In this document: positions 1 through 5,154 of the stretch, in pieces | Position numbering within the stretch: the stretch's first letter is position 1 | Layout: each line of letters starts with the position of its first letter | Assembly: GCA_905233335.1 (NCBI GenBank) | Contig: CAJOED010000161.1 | Location: 1-6,494, forward strand | Source of the DNA: an uncultured Synergistales bacterium | GTDB lineage: Bacteria > Synergistota > Synergistia > Synergistales > Aminobacteriaceae | Length of the DNA stretch: 6,494 bases | Direction: 5' to 3' | Notes under the pieces: model-generated | Told to the model about the DNA's origin: nothing | The model's database searches: none | What the model saw: the letters and a program-made list of their open reading frames with translations, nothing else | Made by a program: the position numbers and the translations under genes

Positions 1-111
1 TGTGTATATATCGTACTCGTAGCATGACGAGAGTCGGCGGTTTCACCCGTGTGCATTCCCGAGAAGCTCGACAATCTTTCTTGTTGTACGTCATGTGCTC
101 GTGATTGTGTA

Positions 112-117
112 TATAAT
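112..117 (+). promoter_or_regulatory. Possible -10 box for the cobU-like gene
   Basis: A perfect TATAAT hexamer lies 36 bases before the chosen TTG start, so transcription would begin near 124, just ahead of the Shine-Dalgarno-like element at 136-144. No good -35 box is seen at 16-18 bases spacing; the nearest TTGTAC (84-89) is 22 bases away. The gene may equally be transcribed from upstream of the window, so this is a weak call. Confidence 0.3.
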
Positions 118-135
118 ATGCGAAATTATTATTAC

Positions 136-144
136 GGCGGTGAT
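136..144 (+). promoter_or_regulatory. Shine-Dalgarno element that decides a TTG start
   Basis: GGCGGTGAT matches the extended anti-SD complement GGAGGTGAT at eight of nine bases. Seven bases separate the GGCGG core from the TTG at 148, which is a normal spacing. The in-frame alternatives, GTG at 49 and ATG at 118, have no comparable element. This is the main sequence reason for placing the start at 148. Confidence 0.55.
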
Positions 145-147
145 AAC

Positions 148-528
148 TTGCACTTGATACTTGGCGGACGTTACATGGGAAAAGAGGACTACGCAAGAAA
201 AATCTACGGCACTTTTGCGGAAACATATAATCTTGCGCATGAAGCCCCCGAAAACATCACATCTCCCGGCCTCATCACAGAATTACACATGGGCGTAAAA
301 TCCCTCATATCCCGAAACATTAACGCTCCCGAATTTTTCGCCCGTCGTATTGATATTTTGCGGCCAAGTGTCATAATCGGCGATGAGATTTCCTGCGGCG
401 TAGTTCCTGTTGATGAGTTCTCCCGGCAATGGCGCACCGAAACCGGCCAAGTCTACCAGCTCTTAGCTCGTGAAGCCGACATAGTAGACAGAATTTTTGC
501 GGGACTGTCATTACGACTGAAAGGGTGA
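148..528 (+). CDS. Short CobU-like adenosylcobinamide kinase/guanylyltransferase family protein
   Basis: The 126-residue product resembles the CobU/CobP family, which phosphorylates adenosylcobinamide and transfers GMP to it during assembly of the cobalamin nucleotide loop in the cytoplasm. Visible family marks are a P-loop-like GGRYMGKEDYA at residues 6-16, DEISCGVVPVDEF at 79-91 (equivalent to the NEVGxGIVP segment) and a C-terminal AGLSLRLKG. Full CobU has about 175-185 residues. This protein lacks the middle part with the HRxxRPxxW-type kinase and guanylylation histidine region, and the P-loop Lys is followed by Glu rather than Ser/Thr. From memory, a similar short form occurs in Clostridia, so it is probably a real subfamily and not a decayed gene. 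The TTG start places the first beta strand at residue 1, as in the family; GTG 49 or ATG 118 would add an unsupported 33- or 10-residue leader. The HAD gene follows after 12 bases. Whether it keeps catalytic activity is unknown. Confidence 0.72.
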   Translation: MHLILGGRYMGKEDYARKIYGTFAETYNLAHEAPENITSPGLITELHMGVKSLISRNINAPEFFARRIDILRPSVIIGDEISCGVVPVDEFSRQWRTETGQVYQLLAREADIVDRIFAGLSLRLKG

Positions 529-540
529 AAAATTTTTCGC

Positions 541-1320
541 ATGAAGTATATATTTTTCGACATCGACAACACACTGGTAAGCCACGTCAACACACCTCAC
601 ATTCCCCCTGAAACGCGACAAGCCGTCGAACTCCTCAAAGTATCAGGACACATTCCGGCAATCGCTACAGGGCGCGCAGGGTTTCTCACTATGACTACAG
701 CCCGCGAATTTGGCATTGAGTATCTCGTCTGTTCGGGAGGCTCACAGATTTTCGTTCGCGGACAGGAAATTCACACCGCATTTTTCCCTGACGAACACCT
801 CAACGCATTTCGTGAAGTTGCTCACAAATTCCCGGAAGTTACTGCTGCTGTTGACGAAAAATATTTGTACACTTGCGGGGCATTCGATGATTTTCGTACG
901 TACTTCAACGAGCAGGCAGGTTATGACTGTGTGCGGCCTCTTGAGCAGATGACACACGCGATAATGTGCTACATCATGCTCCCTCCCAAAACACTTACTC
1001 CTGAACACGGAATATTTTTCTCTCCTCCTGAAGGCGTGAGGCTCGAACTCATGAATAACTTTACGGAAGCACGGCACGAAAATTCTACCAAGTGGCGCGG
1101 CATTGAGATGCTCATACAGCACGAGGGAGCAGACATTCGCGACGTAATCACTTTCGGGGACGGCCCTAATGATGCGGACATGCTGAAGAATGCGGCAGTG
1201 GGTGTTGCGGTCGGCAGATGCTCACAAACTGCACGGGACTCGGCAGATTTCGTCTGTGATGACATCGACAACGGCGGAATACTCAAAGCCTGTTACTCTC
1301 TCGGCCTCATCGGTCAGTAA
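541..1320 (+). CDS. Cof-type HAD-IIB family hydrolase
   Basis: The 259-residue cytoplasmic protein is a haloacid dehalogenase superfamily phosphatase with a type C2 cap (Cof/YidA group). These enzymes remove phosphate from sugar phosphates, nucleotides or cofactors by an aspartyl-phosphate mechanism that needs Mg2+. All four motifs are intact: motif I FFDIDNTL with nucleophile D7 and acid/base D9, motif II ATGRA with T43, motif III Lys184 (TKWRGI), and motif IV GDGPNDADML with D207 and D211. The cap lies between motifs II and III, roughly residues 80-175. The ATG at 541 puts motif I at residues 5-12, as expected. The ribosome binding site is weak: AAGGGTGA overlaps the upstream stop but is about 15 bases away, so coupling to the CobU-like gene is plausible. 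The substrate cannot be told from sequence. A role in cobalamin metabolism is only suggested by the neighbour. The 3' end overlaps the convergent solute-binding protein gene by 14 bases. Confidence 0.9.
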   Translation: MKYIFFDIDNTLVSHVNTPHIPPETRQAVELLKVSGHIPAIATGRAGFLTMTTAREFGIEYLVCSGGSQIFVRGQEIHTAFFPDEHLNAFREVAHKFPEVTAAVDEKYLYTCGAFDDFRTYFNEQAGYDCVRPLEQMTHAIMCYIMLPPKTLTPEHGIFFSPPEGVRLELMNNFTEARHENSTKWRGIEMLIQHEGADIRDVITFGDGPNDADMLKNAAVGVAVGRCSQTARDSADFVCDDIDNGGILKACYSLGLIGQ

Positions 1321-2131
1321 CACTCCATAACCTAGAAATTACTCGATCCATTATGTGCTGGCGTTCTCTTGGCGTAAGTTTGTTAAGTGCCCGGTTGATT
1401 TTTTCGCGGAGTTCGTTGTTTCCCTTATGCACTCCCGCACATATCCCGTTGAAATCAAGATGGAACCCTTCACCTTCAGGAAATCTTATCAGCAGCAAAT
1501 TTCTGTAAGTTCTCTCATATGAACGCCCTGTGTCAAGATTAATAACTATTCCGTCAACTTTATAATTCACGATATTATTAATCATTTCCGTAATTGTTTC
1601 GGTCGGCTCCCCATGAATTACTCCGGGTATCTGATCTATTGCATCATTGAGATGCGTCCCCTTCTGCGCAATAATTCTTGCCCCTGAAAAATCATTGATT
1701 GTCTTTGCGTTCACATACGGACTTCTCTTGTTTACGACGATAGTATATTCTGTCGTTGATACGTCGTACGGTTCGGAAAAGTCCGCATTCTTCCTTCTCT
1801 CTTCAGTGTCGAGCATCCCGGAAAATATTGCGTCTATTTCCCTTCTATGAAGTGCTTTCGGAATGTCCTCCCAAGCATATTTTTTCACCTCAAGTTTTGC
1901 GCCGAGTTCTTGAGCTACAAAGTTCGCTATCTGTAAATCATAGCCGTCCGCATAAAACCCCTCATGATTTGCAATCGGGAAATTGTATTTGCTAGCTTCA
2001 CTGACTTCCCAGTTGTTCGGAGGGTAATCGCATTCAACGCCTATACGCAGTACACCATTGCCCGAAAATTTTGAGTTTGCGTAAAAGAAAACAAAAGCCA
2101 CCAGCAGCAGAAGGAAGATATACTTTTTCAT
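1307..2131 (-). CDS. Amino-acid-type ABC transporter substrate-binding protein (SBP family 3)
   Basis: The 274-residue protein is a periplasmic type II binding protein of the polar amino acid/glutamine group. An N-terminal hydrophobic segment (residues 4-17, after MKK) is a signal peptide or anchor. There is no Cys near its end, so it is not a lipoprotein. The mature part opens with VLRIGVECDYPPNNWE (27-42), continues with GYDLQIANFVAQELG (63-77), and then has SGMLDTEERRKNADFSEPY (104-122). This last segment corresponds to the family stretch with the Arg that binds the ligand carboxylate, here probably R112. The second lobe covers about 133-210, with DGIVINLD (193-200) near the expected ligand-contacting acid; lobe one resumes after 213. 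The start is well supported: GGAGGT (complement of 2140-2145) lies eight bases before the ATG. No permease or ATPase gene is in the window and none can follow it directly, because the HAD gene converges on it. It may therefore be an orphan binding protein, or a sensor or solute scavenger. The ligand is undetermined. Confidence 0.88.
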   Translation of the reverse strand: MKKYIFLLLLVAFVFFYANSKFSGNGVLRIGVECDYPPNNWEVSEASKYNFPIANHEGFYADGYDLQIANFVAQELGAKLEVKKYAWEDIPKALHRREIDAIFSGMLDTEERRKNADFSEPYDVSTTEYTIVVNKRSPYVNAKTINDFSGARIIAQKGTHLNDAIDQIPGVIHGEPTETITEMINNIVNYKVDGIVINLDTGRSYERTYRNLLLIRFPEGEGFHLDFNGICAGVHKGNNELREKINRALNKLTPRERQHIMDRVISRLWSVTDR

Positions 2132-2227
2132 TTTGGGTTACCTCCAAGAATAAGGTTGGCAATATTTTATAATGAAAATGTGAAAATATATTGTGAGTAG
2201 AAAGAATTTTTTTTGTGCGGCCATAAT

Positions 2228-2366
2228 AACAAAACAGCCTCCGCATGTACCGTGTAATGAGTGTTCTGACCCGTCCCTGATAAGACATGTAGTCTGTGGC
2301 ATCAGCCTTTAGTAAACGAGTGTTGGCTCAGAACGTAATCATTATCACGAATACCGCAGGGGCATG
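2228..2366 (-). ncRNA. Candidate rod-shaped small RNA or structured 5' leader
   Basis: Read on the minus strand, this stretch folds into one long imperfect rod. The paired blocks, outside to inside, are 2361-2366 with 2235-2239, 2356-2359 with 2241-2244, 2352-2354 with 2247-2249, 2346-2349 with 2251-2254, 2339-2344 with 2255-2260, and 2328-2334 with 2263-2269 (seven perfect pairs). An asymmetric internal bubble follows, about 22 nt on the 5' side and 7 nt on the other. The tip is a hairpin closed by 2301-2305 with 2277-2281 and by 2292-2295 with 2283-2286, with a five-base loop. I count about 38 pairs. An extended -10 box (2373-2381) places the predicted first base at the foot of the rod, and the foot is followed by TTTTGTT (2234-2228). 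The outline recalls 6S RNA, but I see no sequence signature proving that. Alternatives are a leader of the binding-protein gene downstream, a plus-strand leader of the glycosidase gene, or a degenerate inverted-repeat element. The rest of the 290-base gap has no gene I can see. Confidence 0.45.
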
Positions 2367-2372
2367 TGATAA

Positions 2373-2381
2373 ATTATAGCA
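2373..2381 (-). promoter_or_regulatory. Extended -10 promoter reading leftwards
   Basis: On the minus strand the sequence is TGCTATAAT, a perfect extended -10 box (TGn followed by TATAAT). There is no recognisable -35 hexamer, but an A-rich stretch (complement of the T run 2394-2400) lies just upstream, as in promoters that rely on the extended -10. The predicted start, about 7 bases downstream near 2366, coincides with the foot of the RNA rod. It could drive a separate small RNA, the binding-protein gene with a leader of about 235 nt, or both. Confidence 0.5.
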
Positions 2382-2421
2382 GGTATTTCAAAATTTTTTT
2401 ATGAAGAAGGTTAATTTTTGA

Positions 2422-3858
2422 ATGACGAAATTTTTTAGGCGCGTATGCTTTCTGTTGCTAATATTGCTGCTCAATGCAGATAGTTCTCCGGCTGTAACAC
2501 GCTATGAATTTCTCACGGGACTCCTCAATGCACGCGGCATCAACTGGAGCAGTTCACCCGAAGCACCCTACAGCGACTCCGGCGGCTTCATGTTGCGCAC
2601 AGGCTACGTTACCGACAACGTGAAGGACCTCGACGGCCAAGTTACTCGGCGTGAAGCATTGCGCTGGTGCATCGAGAGTCTCGGTCTTGCGTTCGAGGCA
2701 GGAATTCTTGCGGACTACCCGACCGGTTTCAATGATGTCGCAAAACTTCAGGCGTTCGACAAGGGCTGTCTTGTTGTTGCTCTGAACATGAACCCGGATG
2801 AGAGATTCAGACCGTACGAGGGACTCACACAGAAAGAAGCAAACGCAATCTATGAACGTGTCAGAAGTGCGAGCGTCGGACTCACACTGAACATGATACG
2901 CAATCCCCTGAAGGGCATGAGGATATACATTCACCGCGATGGAGTTCCGACGGGGATACCAGCGTGGAGATTTTACGCATACGGCATAAAGACACGCACA
3001 GCCGCCGAATATTTCAGGGACTCTTTGCGTGATGACGGAGTGAGCGTGAGTATTACGTCATCGGGCGGGAGTTTCGGAGTGCGCACGGACAAAACCGACG
3101 ACTATAACGACATCAGAGAACTCATCACGATAGCAGAAGCTCGCGGGTTGAGCTACAAGATACTCCCCTCAATCACTAACCCGAACACACGAATACTTCC
3201 GCGCTACTGGATAATGCTCACGATTGACCCGGCATTGTTCCGAGTGCGTCCGATGACTTCTGCGAACGGTGCGCGTGAATTTGCTTCATTGTCGCGCATG
3301 TCTTCAGGCAACTGGGCGAGTGCTGCGATTAACGGCGGGTTTTTCTCCGTAACGAGGGCGGGTCAGGGCTACCCCATAGGAGCATTGCGCATTGACGGAC
3401 GGAATTTCAGCGAGCCTTACGACAACAGGGGGACGCTTGCATGGAACGATGACTATTCTGTGTTCAAGCTGTCCACTGAAGATTTTTACGAGTTCGACGG
3501 CATGAACAACATTATACAGGGCGGGCCGTTGATGATAGTGAACGGTCAGGCTGTATGGTACGACGAGGGCTTCAACAGCGCGCTGATTTCTACCCGGCAC
3601 CCAAGAAGCGCGGTCGGTGTGAACTCATCGGGGCACTGGGTATTTTTTGTTGTTGACGGGAGAAACGGAATGCACTCATCAGGGGCAACGATAAGCGAAC
3701 TTACTGAAATAATGCGCGGACAGGGAATTATTCACGCTCTCAATCTTGACGGCGGCGGTTCAACGGAGATAATAATCAACGGGAAAATCTATAACTCACC
3801 GTCGGACGGCTACGAACGCATGATAAGTTACGGGCTTGGGGCTTTTCCGGCGGAATAA
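2422..3858 (+). CDS. Exported phosphodiester glycosidase family protein with SLH-like N-terminus
   Basis: The 478-residue protein begins with a signal peptide (residues 1-24, basic FRR then an L-rich core). Residues 25-147 resemble degenerate S-layer homology repeats (for example VTRREALRWCIESLGLA and the FRPYEGLTQKEANAIYERV segment), suggesting attachment to the cell envelope. Residues about 166-248 look SPOR-like: FYAYGIKTRTAAEYFRDSL, then a GGSFGVRTDKTDDYND strand-helix stretch; this is inference. The C-terminal half (about 262-478) is a NAGPA/phosphodiester glycosidase domain. It has AINGGFFS (N304), IQGGPLMIVNG (365-375), TRHPRSAVGV (391-400), VVDGRNG (410-416) and LNLDGGGSTE (D443), all family hallmarks. 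Members hydrolyse GlcNAc-1-phosphodiester or related glycan phosphodiesters; the bacterial substrate here is unknown but may be a surface polymer. AAGAAGG (2404-2410) precedes the ATG by 11 bases. A secreted-protein gene follows after 21 bases, so the two are probably one transcript. Confidence 0.87.
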   Translation: MTKFFRRVCFLLLILLLNADSSPAVTRYEFLTGLLNARGINWSSSPEAPYSDSGGFMLRTGYVTDNVKDLDGQVTRREALRWCIESLGLAFEAGILADYPTGFNDVAKLQAFDKGCLVVALNMNPDERFRPYEGLTQKEANAIYERVRSASVGLTLNMIRNPLKGMRIYIHRDGVPTGIPAWRFYAYGIKTRTAAEYFRDSLRDDGVSVSITSSGGSFGVRTDKTDDYNDIRELITIAEARGLSYKILPSITNPNTRILPRYWIMLTIDPALFRVRPMTSANGAREFASLSRMSSGNWASAAINGGFFSVTRAGQGYPIGALRIDGRNFSEPYDNRGTLAWNDDYSVFKLSTEDFYEFDGMNNIIQGGPLMIVNGQAVWYDEGFNSALISTRHPRSAVGVNSSGHWVFFVVDGRNGMHSSGATISELTEIMRGQGIIHALNLDGGGSTEIIINGKIYNSPSDGYERMISYGLGAFPAE

Positions 3859-3879
3859 TCAAGAAAGGCAGTGAGTGTC

Positions 3880-4470
3880 ATGAAGAAATTTTTGCTGTGT
3901 GTGCTGGCGTTGATGTTGTTTGCGTCATCAGGCTGGGCGGCAATGACAACGTCTATCGGGAAAGACAAGAACGGTGATGTATGGTACAGCGTCGGAAGCG
4001 GCAAGGACAGCAACGGAAAACGCTGGGCAGTCGCAAGACAATATCACGCGAACCAGAAATTGAAGAAGTCAGAGATAAATGCTCTGAAGGGTTACGGTGT
4101 TGCGTCGGCGACTGCTGAAAGTTTATACTTTTCCGAACGCAAATATCAATACACGACGCACGGAAAAAAATACGCCCTCGTAGAAGTGAATTACTACGAT
4201 ATGCTCGGCAACAAGATATACGACAAAATATACGCCGACAACGAGAAGCAATACATCAATCTCACGTCATCAAGTGCCGAATACGGAGCTGTACATTGCG
4301 TGGGTGAGGCTTTCTGGGACGCTTCCGACCTCCTGAACAGCAGCGAAACCGACGACAACGAAACGAACACGGGCGGCGGAAATTCCGGGAGAATCAGAGC
4401 AACGCCGGAGAAGCTGGACAATCGGAAAGTTCCGGCGAAACCCCGCTTACGTCCGACACCGAAAAAGTAA
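3880..4470 (+). CDS. Small secreted protein of unknown family, paralogue of the next gene
   Basis: The 196-residue protein starts with a clear signal peptide (MKKFLLCVLALMLFASSGWA, cleavage likely after A20). The folded part, about 24-145, shares with the next gene a W-Y opening, a GKxxxGKxxAVxRxY stretch (41-55), SLYF (81-84) and YYDMLGNKI (105-113). It ends in a hydrophilic tail: an N/T/D/G-rich linker (152-170), then a Pro/Lys/Arg-rich end with VPAKPRLRPTPKK. A tail of this kind could bind anionic cell wall or lipopolysaccharide, which is inference. The strand pattern with a late YYDxxG motif faintly recalls surface-adhesin E proteins, but I would not assign it. A GTG at 3871 would add MSV; I prefer ATG 3880 because AAAGG (3864-3868) would sit only two bases from the GTG and because MKK is the normal signal-peptide start, as in the paralogue. 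The gene lies 21 bases after the glycosidase gene. Confidence 0.8.
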   Translation: MKKFLLCVLALMLFASSGWAAMTTSIGKDKNGDVWYSVGSGKDSNGKRWAVARQYHANQKLKKSEINALKGYGVASATAESLYFSERKYQYTTHGKKYALVEVNYYDMLGNKIYDKIYADNEKQYINLTSSSAEYGAVHCVGEAFWDASDLLNSSETDDNETNTGGGNSGRIRATPEKLDNRKVPAKPRLRPTPKK

Positions 4471-4496
4471 CGTTGGCGCGTAAAAATAATTTTCTG

Positions 4497-4505
4497 TGTT
4501 ACAAT
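4497..4505 (+). promoter_or_regulatory. Extended -10 promoter for the second secreted-protein gene
   Basis: TGTTACAAT is an extended -10 element (TG, one base, then TACAAT, one mismatch from consensus). It lies 44 bases before the ATG at 4550, in an A/T-rich gap. A TTGGCG at 4473-4478 is too far upstream (21 bases) to be a standard -35. This suggests the last gene of the block can be transcribed separately as well as by read-through. Confidence 0.45.
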
Positions 4506-4549
4506 AACCGCCATAAATTATATTTTTTCACGAAAGGTTGTGCTAGAAC

Positions 4550-5101
4550 ATGAAAAAATTGGTAGTATGCGCTTTACTTCTTGGTATTTTTGCATCATCA
4601 GCAATGGCTTGGGACGCGGCAAAACAGAAAACACTCGGCCCGGACAGCAACAAAATGACGTGGTACCTGCTCGATTACGGCAAGAATGAAGCAGGCAAAC
4701 CCTACGCGGTATCAAGAAAATATTACACGAACCCGACGATCAAGAATGACACGATAGAGCTTCTCATGTCGAAATTCGGAATTTCTCCTGAAGTTGCAGG
4801 AAGTCTGTATTTCACGGAGTACTGCTATGAATATTCTGAAGACGGACAGCAGTACGCGATGACGTATTTGCGGCACTATGACATGCTGGGCAACCTGATT
4901 CACGGAACGGACTACGCTGAAGAAGACAGAACGCTGGCATCAGTAGCGGCGGCAGGGTCAAAACATGCGGTGTATCAGGGAGCGAATTTGGCACTTGGGA
5001 GAAATCCTGTAGCGACGACAAAGAAAGCCACAACTACTACAAAGACAACAACACCGAAGAGCACAGTTCCGGCAAAAAGAGTTGTGCGCAAGGGCAAATA
5101 G
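4550..5101 (+). CDS. Small secreted protein with Thr/Lys-rich tail, paralogue of the previous gene
   Basis: The 183-residue protein has a textbook signal peptide (MKKLVVCALLLGIFASSAMA, cleavage after A20). It then has a folded part of about 130 residues parallel to its upstream neighbour: TWYLLDYGKNEAGKPYAVSR (37-56), GSLYFTE (84-90), YCYEY then GQQYAM, and HYDMLGNLI (109-117). From about residue 154 it changes to a low-complexity tail dominated by Thr and Lys (TTKKATTTTKTTT, 156-168), then VPAKRVVRKGK. The VPAK motif recurs in the neighbour's tail although the rest of the two tails differs. The tail is strongly basic and probably unstructured, which fits a wall- or surface-associated protein. 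One Cys (C92) remains in the mature part, so no disulphide is expected within the chain. AAAGG (4533-4537) lies 12 bases before the ATG. The gene has its own likely promoter and is followed by a strong terminator. No enzymatic motif is seen, and I do not recognise the family. Confidence 0.82.
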   Translation: MKKLVVCALLLGIFASSAMAWDAAKQKTLGPDSNKMTWYLLDYGKNEAGKPYAVSRKYYTNPTIKNDTIELLMSKFGISPEVAGSLYFTEYCYEYSEDGQQYAMTYLRHYDMLGNLIHGTDYAEEDRTLASVAAAGSKHAVYQGANLALGRNPVATTKKATTTTKTTTPKSTVPAKRVVRKGK

Positions 5102-5119
5102 TATCACGCAAAAATAATG

Positions 5120-5154
5120 CTCCTTCTGTCATTACGGCAGAGGGAGTTTTTTTT
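5120..5154 (+). terminator. Strong intrinsic terminator, probably shared by convergent transcripts
   Basis: An 11-pair stem (5120-5130 with 5136-5146, two of the pairs G-U) closes the five-base loop ATTAC and is followed at once by eight T residues (5147-5154). It ends the + strand block 18 bases after the last stop codon. On the minus strand the same stem follows the ligA stop codon (5153-5155) and is followed by ATTATTTTTG, so it may also terminate ligA transcripts, less efficiently. Confidence 0.92.

Noticed and set aside
61..86. PEKLDN-coding match shared with the tail of the protein at 3880-4470 (near 4405)
   Set aside because: The shared stretch is only about 18 bases with differences, and the copy at 58-75 lies outside the preferred start, so it is probably chance.
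49..147. Cys-rich N-terminal extension of the CobU-like protein from GTG 49
   Set aside because: The five cysteines looked like a metal site, but there is no ribosome binding site at 49, the extension translates across a TATAAT box and the Shine-Dalgarno element, and the family begins at the strand encoded from 148.
742..1286. Minus-strand ORFs of 105 and 126 codons inside the HAD gene
   Set aside because: They are opposite-frame shadows of a gene with all four HAD motifs intact, and show no domain or ribosome binding site.
2034..2288. 84-codon minus-strand ORF across the binding-protein start and the RNA rod
   Set aside because: It overlaps a well-supported gene start in another frame, has no recognisable domain, and lies in sequence better explained as structured RNA.
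2401..2421. Six-codon ORF (MKKVNF) ending one base before the glycosidase ATG, as a leader peptide
   Set aside because: It has no Shine-Dalgarno sequence of its own, and its AAGAAGG is better explained as the ribosome binding site of the glycosidase gene.
4470..4549. Terminator between the two secreted-protein genes
   Set aside because: The A/T-rich gap has T runs but no G/C stem before them; the extended -10 box explains the region better.
5015..5070. Repeat of ACA/AAG-rich codons as a possible microsatellite or CRISPR-like repeat
   Set aside because: The units are irregular and encode the Thr/Lys tail in frame; there is no fixed repeat length or spacer.
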